NCBI GenBank assembly: GCA_964615365.1
Contig: CAZTOU010000003.1
Location: forward strand, 1-64,000
Reading direction: 5' to 3'
Length of the DNA: 64,000 nt
Origin: CAVXZE01 sp964615365
Lineage (GTDB): Bacteria > Myxococcota_A > UBA9160 > UBA6930
In this document: piece after piece, positions 34,500 to 43,784 of the stretch
Layout: each line of letters begins with the position of its first letter
Numbering within the stretch: the first letter of the stretch is position 1
Notes under the pieces: model-generated
Told to the model about the DNA's origin: nothing
What the model saw: only the letters and a program-made list of their open reading frames with translations
The model's database searches: none
Program-made: the position numbers and the translations under genes

Positions 34500-36965
34500 A
34501 TGTCATCTGCCGCGGAGGTGTTGTCGCCGCAGGAAGAGCGAATCGAAGAGGGGCAGCAGATCGGGCTGGTCAGCGATGACGCGAAGCGGGGTCGGGCCAG
34601 GATCCAGAGAATGCTCGAGGGCTTCCGCGACCAGCCCATCCGATTGAATCTGGAGCGGGCCCGCCTGGTCACCGATTCGTTCAGGGAGACCGAGGGGCAG
34701 CCCCTGATCCTGCGCTGGGGCAAGGCCGTGTCGCACGTGCTCAGCCACACCCCCATCCACATCGAGGCGGAAGAGCTCATCGTCGGAAGCGCCGGCCCTC
34801 CGGGTCGCTATGCGGTGCTGTATCCGGAGCTGGAGGAGCGCTTCTTCTCGGAAGAGGTCCGGCCGAGCCAGCCCGATGATCGCATCGTCCTGACGGAAGA
34901 GGACGTGACGATCATCAACGAGCAGCTCAAGCCCTACTGGGAGGGCAAGCGGTACCACACCGCCTTCATGGACGCTCTGCCCGAAGAGACCCGTCGCCTG
35001 GTCGAGCTCTACTTCGTGGTGACCCCGACGGCGACGGCTCGCTCCAGCCTGGCCTGGAATCACGACTACGAAAAGGTCTTGAAGCGCGGCATCAAGGGGA
35101 TCCGGGAGGAGGCTCAGGAGAAGCTCGCGTCATTCGATCCGCTCGACGCGAACGCCCAGGTGGAGAAGGCGCCCTTCCTCCACGCGGTCATCCTCGTCTG
35201 CGACGCGATCATCGGATTCGCCGGGAGGTACGCCGAGCTGGCGAGGCGCATGGCGGAAGAGGAGAGCGACGGAGCGAGGAAGAGGGAGCTGCTCGAGATC
35301 GCCGAGATCTGCGACTGGGTTCCGGAGAATCCCGCGCGCACCTTCCGCGAGGCCGTTCAATCCCAGTGGCTGATCCAGACCGTCTCCCGGCTCGAACAGC
35401 GCATTGGTGGCACCGTCGGAAACGGAAGGATCGATCAGTACCTGTATCCCTTCTACAAGCAGGACATCGAGCAGGGCCGGATCACCAGCGACGAGGCCCT
35501 GGAGCTGCTGGAATGCCTGTGGATCGGCATGGCCCGGAACGTCGAGATCTATACCACCGCCGGAGATCTCTCCTACACGGAGGGATACGCACACTGGGAG
35601 GCGACGACGATCGGAGGCCAGACCAAGGAGGGAAGGGACGCGACCAACGAGCTCTCCCACCTGATGCTGCAATCCAAGAGGGAGTTCCCGCTCAACTATC
35701 CCGACCTGGCGGCGAGGATCCACGCCCAGACCCCAGACTCCTTCCTGCACGCGGTCTGCCAGACCATCGTGGAGGGGACGGGCTTCCCCAAGCTGTTCTT
35801 CGACGAGGAGATCATCCCGCTGTTTCTCGCGAAAGGGGCGGAGACCGACGAGGCCAACGACTACTGCATCGCGGGCTGCACCGAAGCGAAGCTGCTGAAC
35901 CGAGACGGGGTCACCACCGGCTGCGCGTGGGCCAATCTGGGTGCGCTCGTCGAGATGATTCTCCACGACGGCAGGTTGAAGTTCGCCAGCGGTGAGAGGA
36001 TCGGGGTCGCCACAGGGGATCCGAGGGAGTTCACCTGCTTCGGGGATCTCTGGAACGCCTTCCGTCTCCAGGCGGAGCACATGATGAAGCACGTCTTCAT
36101 CCAGCAGTACGTGGCGGACACGCTGAAGTCGAAGCACATCGCCTCGCCGCTCTGCTCCATGCTCCACGATCTCTGCATGGAGGAGTGCAAGGACATGCAC
36201 GCGGGGCCGATCGACGGAGCCCTCTATCTGGGGTTCGTCGACACGCTCGGCTTCGGGACCGCCATCGACTCGCTGGCGGCGATCAAGAAGCTCGTCTTCG
36301 ATGAGAAGAAGCTGAGCATGGCGGAGCTCGTCGAGGCCACCGACGCCGACTTCCAGGGGAAGGAGGCGATCCGCCAGTTGTGCCTGAACGCGCCGAAGTA
36401 CGGCAACGGTGACGCCTATGCCGACTCGATCGGCCACGACATCGAGGAGCTCTTCATCCACCTGACGCGAAGGCACAAGTCCGCCTTCGGCGGAGAGCTG
36501 GACGTCCGATACGTGACCATCACGGCCCACATCCCCTTCGGGGCGGTTCTCGGTGCGACGCCCGACGGCAGGAAGGCCGGAGAGCCGGTGGCGGAGGGCG
36601 TCAGCCCGTCTCAGGGCGCCGACCGCAAGGGGCCGACGGCGAGCCTCCGCTCGGTCGCCAGCACCCGGTGCGGGGGCTACAAGGAGCGCGCGGCCAGACT
36701 GCTCAACATGAAACTCACCCCTTCCGCGGTTGCCGGTCGGGATGGGATTCCGAAGCTGATGTCGGTGATCCGGACCGCCTGCGACCTGAAGATGTGGCAC
36801 CTCCAGTTCAACATCATCAACAGCAAGACGCTGATCGAGGCTCAGAAGAACCCGGAGAAGTATCGGAATCTTCTGGTTCGGGTCGCCGGCTACAGCGCCT
36901 ACTTCGTCGATCTCACCCCTCAGCTCCAGAGCGAGATCATCAAGAGAACGGAGCACGGCCTTTGA
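34500..36965 (+). CDS. Glycyl radical enzyme of the C-x-E lyase/dehydratase class, substrate unknown
   Basis: 821 aa. The C-terminal radical loop is RVAGYSAYF with G797. The active-site loop holds C460 and E462 (AGCTEAK), the C-x-E pair found in glycerol dehydratase, choline TMA-lyase, hydroxyproline dehydratase, arylacetate decarboxylases and isethionate lyase, not the CC pair of pyruvate formate-lyase. Other family motifs are GRIDQYLYPFY at 309-319, KYGNGDAYAD at 633-642 and GATPDGRKAGEP at 685-696. No small Hpd/Bss-type subunit or microcompartment gene is near, and no encapsulation peptide is seen. ATG at 34500 has GGGAGGTGA. The activase gene overlaps its stop. The reaction cannot be assigned from sequence alone. 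Confidence 0.88.
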   Translation: MSSAAEVLSPQEERIEEGQQIGLVSDDAKRGRARIQRMLEGFRDQPIRLNLERARLVTDSFRETEGQPLILRWGKAVSHVLSHTPIHIEAEELIVGSAGPPGRYAVLYPELEERFFSEEVRPSQPDDRIVLTEEDVTIINEQLKPYWEGKRYHTAFMDALPEETRRLVELYFVVTPTATARSSLAWNHDYEKVLKRGIKGIREEAQEKLASFDPLDANAQVEKAPFLHAVILVCDAIIGFAGRYAELARRMAEEESDGARKRELLEIAEICDWVPENPARTFREAVQSQWLIQTVSRLEQRIGGTVGNGRIDQYLYPFYKQDIEQGRITSDEALELLECLWIGMARNVEIYTTAGDLSYTEGYAHWEATTIGGQTKEGRDATNELSHLMLQSKREFPLNYPDLAARIHAQTPDSFLHAVCQTIVEGTGFPKLFFDEEIIPLFLAKGAETDEANDYCIAGCTEAKLLNRDGVTTGCAWANLGALVEMILHDGRLKFASGERIGVATGDPREFTCFGDLWNAFRLQAEHMMKHVFIQQYVADTLKSKHIASPLCSMLHDLCMEECKDMHAGPIDGALYLGFVDTLGFGTAIDSLAAIKKLVFDEKKLSMAELVEATDADFQGKEAIRQLCLNAPKYGNGDAYADSIGHDIEELFIHLTRRHKSAFGGELDVRYVTITAHIPFGAVLGATPDGRKAGEPVAEGVSPSQGADRKGPTASLRSVASTRCGGYKERAARLLNMKLTPSAVAGRDGIPKLMSVIRTACDLKMWHLQFNIINSKTLIEAQKNPEKYRNLLVRVAGYSAYFVDLTPQLQSEIIKRTEHGL

Positions 36966-37885
36966 CGGAGGAGCCGGACGGCGCGCGAAGCCGGGGGCTG
37001 GTCTTCAATACCCAGAAGTTCTCCCTCCACGACGGATCGGGAATCCGGACCCTGGTGTTCCTGCAGGGCTGTCCCCTCGCGTGCCGATGGTGCTCGAACC
37101 CGGAAGGCCAGGCCCGTTCTCCGAAGCTCGCTTTCGACGTGAACAAGTGCATCGGGACCGTCGAGTGCGAACGATGCCGGGATGCCTGCGCGGAGAAGGC
37201 GATCGCTCTCTCGGAAGACGGAAGGGTGCGGATCGAGAGAGAGCTCTGCAATGACTGCGGCGACTGCAGAGACGCCTGCCCCTCGATGGCGCTCACGCTG
37301 ATGGGGAGAAGCATGAGCGTGGACGAGGTCATGAAGGTGGTGGAGGAGGACAGCAGCTTCTATGCCCGATCCGGAGGCGGAATGACGCTGAGTGGCGGAG
37401 AGCCGCTGTCCCAGGCTGGGTTCGCGGTCGAGCTGCTCGCAGCCGCTCGAAGCCGCGGGATCGGTACGGCGCTGGAGACCTCGGGCCACTGCAGGTGGGA
37501 GGATCTACGGGACGTCTGCCGTCACCTGGACCAGGTCTACTTCGACGTCAAGTCACTGGATTCCGCGAGGCACGAGGACTGGGTCAAGGTCGGCAATCGG
37601 CTCATCCTGGACAATCTCCGCCGTCTCAGTGAGCACTTCCCGGATCTCGACGTCGTGGTCCGGACGCCCATCATCCCCGGATTCAACGACTCCCCAGAGG
37701 ATGTCGCCGCGGTGGCCGCCTTCGTCAAAGAGCTGCCCGGCTCGCGCCGATACGAGCTTCTCCCCTATCACGGATTCGGAGGGCCCAAATATCGGCAGCT
37801 GGGGTGGGAGTACCCTCTCGGCGACCTCGATCCGCCGACTGAAGAGCAGATGACCCGGTTGCAGGAACTGACCGGAGCGGACTGA
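36962..37885 (+). CDS. Glycyl radical enzyme activase (radical SAM)
   Basis: 307 aa. The radical SAM cluster is C37-x3-C41-x2-C44 (GCPLACRWC), and GGGMTLSGGEPL binds SAM. Between them, a ferredoxin insertion has two more clusters: CIGTVECERCRDAC and CNDCGDCRDAC. This three-cluster type activates glycerol dehydratase-, choline lyase- and benzylsuccinate-type enzymes. The start is TTG at 36962, overlapping the glycyl radical gene stop (TTGA), so production of the enzyme and activase is coupled. No better ATG or GTG exists before the conserved VFNTQKFSLHDGSGIRT. It converges on nifS after 5 bp. Confidence 0.9.
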   Translation: MTEEPDGARSRGLVFNTQKFSLHDGSGIRTLVFLQGCPLACRWCSNPEGQARSPKLAFDVNKCIGTVECERCRDACAEKAIALSEDGRVRIERELCNDCGDCRDACPSMALTLMGRSMSVDEVMKVVEEDSSFYARSGGGMTLSGGEPLSQAGFAVELLAAARSRGIGTALETSGHCRWEDLRDVCRHLDQVYFDVKSLDSARHEDWVKVGNRLILDNLRRLSEHFPDLDVVVRTPIIPGFNDSPEDVAAVAAFVKELPGSRRYELLPYHGFGGPKYRQLGWEYPLGDLDPPTEEQMTRLQELTGAD

Positions 37886-37890
37886 GGCGG

Positions 37891-39108
37891 CTACTCCGCC
37901 TGCATGGCGGCCGCCTCGGGGCGGGGCTGGTTCTTCTGGTCGTCCCAGTAGGGCGAGATCCTGCGCAGGCTGGCGACGATCCCCGGGAAGACCTCCAGAA
38001 TGTGGTCCACGTCTTCTTCGGTGTTGTAGCGGCTGAAGCTGAACCGGATCGAACCGTGCGCGGCGGTGAAGGGCACCTTCATGGCCTTGAGCACGTGAGA
38101 GGGATCGAGGGACCCCGAGGTGCAGGCCGAGCCGCTCGAGGCACAGATGCCCAGAGCGCTGAGCTGGTAGAGCATGCCCTCACCCTCGACGTAGTGGATC
38201 GAGACGTTGGAGGTGTTGGGGAGCCGCGGGGCATCCCCTCCGTTGACTCGGACCTCGGGGATCCGCTCGAGGATTCCCCGCTCGAGGCGGTCTCGGAGCC
38301 CTCGGATCCTCTTCTTCGTCTCCGCGTGGTCCTCCTGGGCGAGCTCCAGCGCCCTGGCCAGGCCTGCGATGAAAGCGACGTTCTCGGTGCCCGCCCTGCG
38401 CCCCGACTCCTGGTGGCCCCCGATCAAGAGGGGGCGGCAGCGGGTCCCGCGCCGCAGATACAGGGCGCCGACCCCTTTGGGAGCGTGAAGCTTGTGACCG
38501 GAGAAGGAGAGCAGATCGACGTGCTGGAAGCTCCCCCGGAGATCGATGGGGAGCTTGGTCATGCTTTGCGTGGCATCGGTGTGGAAGACGATGGCGGGGT
38601 CGGTTTCCTTGGCCAGACGGGACAGCTCTTCGATGGGAAAGATCACCCCGGTCTCGTTGTTGGCGTGCATGACGGTGACCAGCAGGGTGTCGGGACGGAG
38701 CGCTCTCACGAACTCGTCGAGGTTCAGGTTGCCGCTCTCGTCCACCGAGATGAAGTCCACCTGGTAGCCGCCGCGCTGCAGGTCCTCACACACCTCCAGC
38801 ACCGCGGGATGCTCCACGGCGGTGGTGATGATGTGGCGGCGCTCCGGGTTGGCCTTGACGGTTCCGGCGATCGCCATGTTGTTGCTCTCGGTGGCGCAGG
38901 AGGTGAAGAGGACCTCGCTCGGATCGACCCCACCGAGAGAGGCCGCGACCCCCCCACGCGCCTCTGCGACGGCGCTGGCCGCGCCCCGCGCAGCCTCGTA
39001 CATGGAGCTGGGGTTGAAGTAGTTCTCGGTCAGATAGGGGACCACCGCCTGGTAGACTTCGGGCGCAATCTGGGTGGTGGCGTTGTTGTCGGTGTAGACG
39101 GTCCGCAT
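37891..39108 (-). CDS. nifS: Cysteine desulfurase NifS
   Basis: 405 aa, PLP enzyme that takes sulfur from cysteine for iron-sulfur cluster assembly. It starts VYTDNNATTQIAPEV, the PLP-binding Lys is in SFSGHKLHAPKG, and the catalytic Cys is on the loop SGSACTSGSLDPSHVL. The NifS-type C-terminal layout with a short Cys loop fits its partner NifU. The ATG is at 39108, 29 bp after nifU. A few tens of residues at the C-terminus (QPRPEAAAMQAE) are extra and low-complexity. No other nitrogen-fixation gene is in the window, so the pair probably serves general FeS assembly, needed for the many cluster proteins here. Confidence 0.92.
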   Translation of the reverse strand: MRTVYTDNNATTQIAPEVYQAVVPYLTENYFNPSSMYEAARGAASAVAEARGGVAASLGGVDPSEVLFTSCATESNNMAIAGTVKANPERRHIITTAVEHPAVLEVCEDLQRGGYQVDFISVDESGNLNLDEFVRALRPDTLLVTVMHANNETGVIFPIEELSRLAKETDPAIVFHTDATQSMTKLPIDLRGSFQHVDLLSFSGHKLHAPKGVGALYLRRGTRCRPLLIGGHQESGRRAGTENVAFIAGLARALELAQEDHAETKKRIRGLRDRLERGILERIPEVRVNGGDAPRLPNTSNVSIHYVEGEGMLYQLSALGICASSGSACTSGSLDPSHVLKAMKVPFTAAHGSIRFSFSRYNTEEDVDHILEVFPGIVASLRRISPYWDDQKNQPRPEAAAMQAE

Positions 39109-39137
39109 CTCTCTGGCTTTGCTCAGGCCATCCAGCT

Positions 39138-40085
39138 CTATACTTGGATGACCCGGATCCGCCGGTCCACGTTGTCCTTGAGGGTTCCCTCGATCACCAT
39201 CCGAAGGGTTTGAGCCGCACCGGCACAGCCCGCGCAGGCGCCGGCCAGACGGCAGTAGACCAGCGTGTCCTTGATGTCGACGATCTCGAGATCGCCGCCG
39301 TCCTGCTGGAGCATGGGGCGGACGTACTCCTCGATCGCCTTCTCGACCTTCTTGCTGAACTGATAGGGCGAGAGCGGAGGGCTCGCTTCCACATTGGCCT
39401 CTTCTTCGGCTCCGCTGCGGGACTCACGCACGGCGATGCCCCAGGTCTCGTCGAGGAGGTCCTGGAGACCACCGGGAACGTGGTGGCAGGACATGCAGGC
39501 CCCGCCGGCCTTGATGGCGTTGGTGATCTCGGGAATGGTGCGCAGATTGAGCTCTTTGATCTTGCGTCGCAGGTAGGGCTCGGCCACCGAGAAGCACTCG
39601 CAGACCAGTCTGCCTTCTTCCTGCTCCTCTTCTCGACGCTCCAGGCCCAGCAATCCCAGATCGACCCCGCGCTTGCGCGCCCAGTCGAAGACCGCCGCCT
39701 CCAGGGCCTCGGCGCCCATCACCGAGCAGTGGATCTTCTGGTCGGGCAGCCCTTCCAGGAACTCGACGATGTCCTGGTTCTGGATCTTGAGGGCCTGGAT
39801 GGGGGTGTAGGTGCCCTGCTCGATGATCGCGCAGAGCGCTTCGGATGCGGCGATCGCCGACGTGCACCCGAAGGTGAGGTACTTGGCCTCCGTGATGACG
39901 TCCTTGGTGGGGTCGGTGGGATGCCGGTCGACCGCGAAGGTGAAGCGCAGGGCATCCCCGCAGGCGATGGAGCCGTGCTCGCCGAGGCCGTCGGGGTTCT
40001 CGATCTCGCCGAGGTGGGTTCCCGGCTTGCCGTGCACGGCATCCATGAAGAGCTGCTGGGTCTTCTCGCTGTAGTTCCACGCCAT
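39138..40085 (-). CDS. nifU: NifU iron-sulfur cluster scaffold protein
   Basis: 315 aa with the full three-domain NifU form. The N-terminal IscU-like scaffold has Cys in SIACGDALRF, FGCTSAIAAS and KIHCSVMGAEAL. The middle [2Fe-2S] BFD-like domain has CECFSV and ACMSCHHVPGG. The C-terminal Nfu domain has CAGCAGAAQT. It assembles and delivers clusters in the cytoplasm. The ATG at 40085 is taken because it opens MAWNYSEKTQ, the usual N-terminus. nifU and nifS form an operon. The 137 bp upstream contain C/G-rich runs near 40131-40160 but no clear promoter. Confidence 0.93.
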   Translation of the reverse strand: MAWNYSEKTQQLFMDAVHGKPGTHLGEIENPDGLGEHGSIACGDALRFTFAVDRHPTDPTKDVITEAKYLTFGCTSAIAASEALCAIIEQGTYTPIQALKIQNQDIVEFLEGLPDQKIHCSVMGAEALEAAVFDWARKRGVDLGLLGLERREEEQEEGRLVCECFSVAEPYLRRKIKELNLRTIPEITNAIKAGGACMSCHHVPGGLQDLLDETWGIAVRESRSGAEEEANVEASPPLSPYQFSKKVEKAIEEYVRPMLQQDGGDLEIVDIKDTLVYCRLAGACAGCAGAAQTLRMVIEGTLKDNVDRRIRVIQV

Positions 40086-40222
40086 CTTCTTCCGTCCTTC
40101 CGATTCGGAGAGGAAGGTAGCAGGAAGCTCCCCCCCCCGCGGGGGATATCGCCCCCACGGGTGCCCGATGGACGCGGACTCGCGAATGGATGCGCCGTTC
40201 CCGGTCTCTTGCGCGGTCGGTC

Positions 40223-41872
40223 CTACTCCAGGTAGGTCTGGATGTACCGCTCCATCGAGCGGGTGGGCTTCCACCACTTCGCCACACCGAGGTCCTCGGC
40301 GACCTTGTTCGCGCCGATGTACCCGGGGCCTCCCAGAACCATCCCCCCCGGATAGTTGGAGGCGCCACAGGTGTAGAGGCCCTCGATGGGCGTGGCGGCG
40401 CTCGAGCACTCCTGGTTGGGACGGAAGCAGCCGATCTGAAGCGGGTCGTAGTCGCCGTGCTTGATCGCACCCCGTCGCATGTTGGGAAGGCGGCGCTCGA
40501 TGCCTTCCGGGGTCTCGTGGCAGGTCATGATGATGCTGTCCTTGGTCATGTTGGGGGCGGCCTTCTGCCACTTGGCCAGGATCGCCTCCTCGAGTTCGGG
40601 ACCTCTCGTCTCCCATCCACCGTCGATCTCGTAGGGCGCGTGAACCTGGAAGAAGGATACGTATCCGCCGTATGGCGAACGGACCAGGTGCGGGTCGACG
40701 GAGCTCTCGCAGGTGGCGTGCCCGCCGAAGTTGTCCAGATCGATCTTGCCGGCGACCACGTTCTCCCAGTGGGCCAGGAGCGAGTCGAGCCCTTCGATGC
40801 CGGCCACGGTCAGGAAGGCATCATCGACCCAGTTGTCATCGCACGCATACCGCGGCTGCTCCTTGGTGGCCACGTGCAGCGTGTAGTAGCTCCACTTGTC
40901 GTACTTCCAGTCTTCGACGGACTGCTTCAGGTCGGCCGGAAGGTTCTCGGCACCGACGAGGTCGAGGAAGGTGGTGTGCGGGTCCAGCGTGGACATCACG
41001 ACCTTGGCGCGGAGGGTGCGGCCCTCGGCCAGGCGAACGCCGACCGCGCGGCCGTTCTCCATCAGGATCTCGGTGACCTCGGCGGCGTCGACGATGGTTC
41101 CCCCGTTGCTGACGACCTCGCGTGCCAGAGAGCCTGCGAACTTGTGTGAGCCTCCATCGCAGTAGCACTTGTTGGCGCCCCGCTCGAGCATCAGAGCCAC
41201 GAACATGCCCACCCCGGTCTCCCTGGGATCCAGCCCCCACATGCAGCTGGTGTAGAGGAGGAGGGCTCGCACCTGATCGTTCTCGAAATTGTCGGTAATG
41301 ATCTGGAGTGGACTCTGCTCGCCTAGCTCCATCAGCTCCTGGCCGACCTTGGTCCGCTGCATGGCGACGCTGATGTCCAGTGGATCCATGGGGGGGATGT
41401 AGGTTCCCGGTCCCAGGATGTCGGCCACGATCTTTCGCCAGCTTCTCATCAATTTGCCGAAGGCGACGGCATCCTTGAAGGAGAACTTCATGATCGAATC
41501 CTTGGTGTCTTCGATCATCCGCGCCAGCAGCAGCGAACGTCCGTCCTCGAACACCATGCCCGCTTGCGCGTTGGGCTTGGTCCACTGAAGGGCGTGTCGC
41601 CCCATGTCGAAGTCCTGAAGGACCGGCATGTAGTCGACCATCATGTGGTAGACGGAGTGCATGTTGGAGTAGTAGCCCGGGAAGAGGATTTCCTCCGTGG
41701 CCAGGCCGCCGCCGATCTCGTAGCGGCGCTCCACCGTCGCCACCTTGAGGCCGGCCTTGGCCAGGTAGGCGCTCGCAATCAGGCCGTTGGGCCCGCTTCC
41801 GATCACGACGACATCCCAGTCGCTCTCGTCGGGAAACTCGTCGAAGATCTTGCCAGCCGGGAGATTCGGCAT
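40223..41872 (-). CDS. Phytoene-desaturase-like FAD-dependent oxidoreductase (paralogue 2)
   Basis: 549 aa. The FAD motif is VVVIGSGPNGLIASAYLAKAG followed by VERRYEIGGGLATEE, and the C-terminal closing motif is TPIEGLYTCGASNYPGG. It belongs to the same superfamily as the genes at 29999 and 41889, with which it shares the overall length and the EIGG-type second motif. The ATG at 41872 has an AGAGGAC site and lies 16 bp after the stop of paralogue 3, so both are one operon. Cytoplasmic, no membrane helix. These proteins are often annotated as carotenoid or beta-carotene desaturase/ketolase; the real substrate is unknown. Confidence 0.75.
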   Translation of the reverse strand: MPNLPAGKIFDEFPDESDWDVVVIGSGPNGLIASAYLAKAGLKVATVERRYEIGGGLATEEILFPGYYSNMHSVYHMMVDYMPVLQDFDMGRHALQWTKPNAQAGMVFEDGRSLLLARMIEDTKDSIMKFSFKDAVAFGKLMRSWRKIVADILGPGTYIPPMDPLDISVAMQRTKVGQELMELGEQSPLQIITDNFENDQVRALLLYTSCMWGLDPRETGVGMFVALMLERGANKCYCDGGSHKFAGSLAREVVSNGGTIVDAAEVTEILMENGRAVGVRLAEGRTLRAKVVMSTLDPHTTFLDLVGAENLPADLKQSVEDWKYDKWSYYTLHVATKEQPRYACDDNWVDDAFLTVAGIEGLDSLLAHWENVVAGKIDLDNFGGHATCESSVDPHLVRSPYGGYVSFFQVHAPYEIDGGWETRGPELEEAILAKWQKAAPNMTKDSIIMTCHETPEGIERRLPNMRRGAIKHGDYDPLQIGCFRPNQECSSAATPIEGLYTCGASNYPGGMVLGGPGYIGANKVAEDLGVAKWWKPTRSMERYIQTYLE

Positions 41873-41888
41873 CGGTTCGTCCTCTCTC

Positions 41889-43598
41889 TTAGCGGGGGAT
41901 TGCCGAGATCTTGCCCTGTTGCGGTATGTACCAGGGCGACGGGTACCACCACTTGCCGGGCTCGACCATCCCATCCTCGATCAGGATGTGCATGAGGTTG
42001 TAGGGGATCGCCATGAGGGCGAGACCGCCCGGATGACAGGCCGTCTGGTTGCAGAGATAGAGATTCTCGATCGGCGTTCGATAGCGCGCCAGCTCCGGCA
42101 ACGGGCGGTTCTCTCCCCACTGGTCGTCGCAGTGGCGGGTTCCGCACCAGGTGCCGCCGATCAGACCGGTGTTGCGGAACTCCGACTCGTAGGGCGTGTT
42201 TGCCAGATGGGCGATGAGATTGTCGTCGTCGAGATTCTCGATGACCTGGCTGAACGCCTTGCGCATGTAGGCGTTGACTTCTTCCTTGTTCTTGTCGATC
42301 GCGTCGGGTCCGCCGGGCTGGTATTCCGGCGGCGGGACGTAGACGTAGTAGGGGGACTCCAGATAGACCCCCGGGATCGTGCACTGGCCGTCGTGCTCGG
42401 GGTTGAACCTGGCGCTCTGGGTCGCGATCCACATCAGTCTCTCGGGCGGCACGGTGGGACGGCCGCGCCGGCCATCCACGTCTGCCACGTGCTCGTAGTA
42501 GATCTCGCGCGAGTCGCAGGGGTAGGGGCCGCCGACCTCGCCGCCCTTCTCCCTGCCGGGGGACATGAACTTGGCGCGAGGGCGCAGCGGCTCGCGGGTG
42601 AGCAGGTGGGAGACCCAGATGCTGCCTCCCTTCAGGCTGATGTCCTGCACCCTCTTCCGGAAGCTGGAGCTCAAGTGCTGCGGTCCCACCAGCTTGTCGA
42701 AGGTCTGGAGGACGTCGACACCGCTGATCACCGCCTTGTTCGCCCAGATCTTCTTCTCGTCGGTGGTGGCGGTCTCCCGCAAACGCACCCCCGTGGCCCG
42801 CCCGTCGTCGACGATGATCTCGTCCACCGGACAGCAGGTGCGCACCACCACGCCGTGGGCGATGGCGCAGCGGATGATGGAATGGAAGTAGCCGTGCATG
42901 CCGCCGCGAGGGACGCTGATTCCACCGTAGATGGTGAGAGTGATGTCACATCCGAGCGCGGGGATGGCCACCCCTTCCCAGTGACCCGCAGCGCCCGAGT
43001 ACCAGGCGACCATGGCGTGCTGGACCTTGGGGGGCTCGGTCTCGCAGTACTCGTCCATCAGGTCGAAGAGCGTCATGTCGAGCAGCTCTTCGGTCCAGAC
43101 GTCCGGCTGGTGCTGCTTGTAGACCTGCATGTAGGGGATGTTCTCCGCCGTCACCTCGACCTCGGGGGGGTGGGGCGGGCACCAGAAGGTGGCGCGCAAC
43201 AGGTCCTTGATGAACGGCGGCTGCCCCAGCATGCCGGCGAGCTTGGCCCAGCCCATCACGTCCTTGTCGGTGAGCGGCGCCACGCCTTCCGTGGTCAGGA
43301 CGCCTCCCTCTTTCTGATTCGCGAGGTTCTCGGAGATCGGACTCCAGTCCATGCGGAAGCCGTACTTGTGCAGCTCGAGCTGCTCGAATCCGGGCGCCGG
43401 CCCCGCGTACATGTACATGGCATGGGGAGTGATGCGCACCCCGGGGATCGGCTCGCTGTTCTCACAGGCGCCTCCGGCTTCCGGCCTCTCCTCCAGGACG
43501 CAGACGCTGGCTCCGCACTTGCCCAGATAGGCCGCCAGCGCGATCCCATTGGGGCCGCCGCCCACGACGACGAAGTCATACCGCTCGTCCTTGCTCAT
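41889..43598 (-). CDS. Phytoene-desaturase-like FAD-dependent oxidoreductase (paralogue 3)
   Basis: 569 aa. The FAD motif is VVVGGGPNGIALAAYLGKCG followed by VLEERPEAGGACENSE; the C-terminal part has TPIENLYLCNQTACHPGG. It is the first gene of the two-gene desaturase-like operon. The ATG at 43598 has CAGGAGACGG upstream; an earlier in-frame start would read through the intergenic hairpin. Sequence identity to paralogue 2 looks moderate, mainly in the FAD motifs, so these are old duplicates or functionally distinct subunits and not a recent tandem copy. Two paired members suggest a hetero-oligomer, which is inference. Confidence 0.75.
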   Translation of the reverse strand: MSKDERYDFVVVGGGPNGIALAAYLGKCGASVCVLEERPEAGGACENSEPIPGVRITPHAMYMYAGPAPGFEQLELHKYGFRMDWSPISENLANQKEGGVLTTEGVAPLTDKDVMGWAKLAGMLGQPPFIKDLLRATFWCPPHPPEVEVTAENIPYMQVYKQHQPDVWTEELLDMTLFDLMDEYCETEPPKVQHAMVAWYSGAAGHWEGVAIPALGCDITLTIYGGISVPRGGMHGYFHSIIRCAIAHGVVVRTCCPVDEIIVDDGRATGVRLRETATTDEKKIWANKAVISGVDVLQTFDKLVGPQHLSSSFRKRVQDISLKGGSIWVSHLLTREPLRPRAKFMSPGREKGGEVGGPYPCDSREIYYEHVADVDGRRGRPTVPPERLMWIATQSARFNPEHDGQCTIPGVYLESPYYVYVPPPEYQPGGPDAIDKNKEEVNAYMRKAFSQVIENLDDDNLIAHLANTPYESEFRNTGLIGGTWCGTRHCDDQWGENRPLPELARYRTPIENLYLCNQTACHPGGLALMAIPYNLMHILIEDGMVEPGKWWYPSPWYIPQQGKISAIPR

Positions 43599-43676
43599 GG
43601 CCGTCTCCTGGGTAGCTGTCGGAGTCGCCGCCTTGACATGGCCCGCGCGGCCCTGCGGGGGACGAATCCGGATGCT

Positions 43677-43699
43677 CCACCGGGGCCCGGCCCCGGTGG
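43677..43699 (-). terminator. Hairpin between heme-b subunit gene and desaturase-like operon
   Basis: A 10-bp perfect GC-rich stem CCACCGGGGC / GCCCCGGTGG with a 3-nt loop lies 85 bp after the stop of the gene ending at 43785 and 78 bp before the start at 43598. It probably terminates transcription from the upstream unit. Confidence 0.5.
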
Positions 43700-43784
43700 C
43701 TCGACAGGAACATGCTAACTCACGAAAGCTTTCTCGCAAGCTAAAATGGCCCGAGGCTGGAGGGGGCGGGCAGGGACGCGGATC

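Noticed and set aside
35130..36956. Minus-strand open frame of 608 codons opposite the glycyl radical gene
   Set aside because: The plus-strand gene has all catalytic motifs; the opposite frame is a codon-bias artefact.
34500..36965. Pyruvate formate-lyase
   Set aside because: The active site has C-T-E and not adjacent cysteines, so it belongs to the lyase/dehydratase/decarboxylase GREs.
40125..40165. C-rich run and G/C repeats ahead of nifU as a terminator or regulatory element
   Set aside because: The arms do not form one clear hairpin, and homopolymer runs are expected by chance or sequencing bias.
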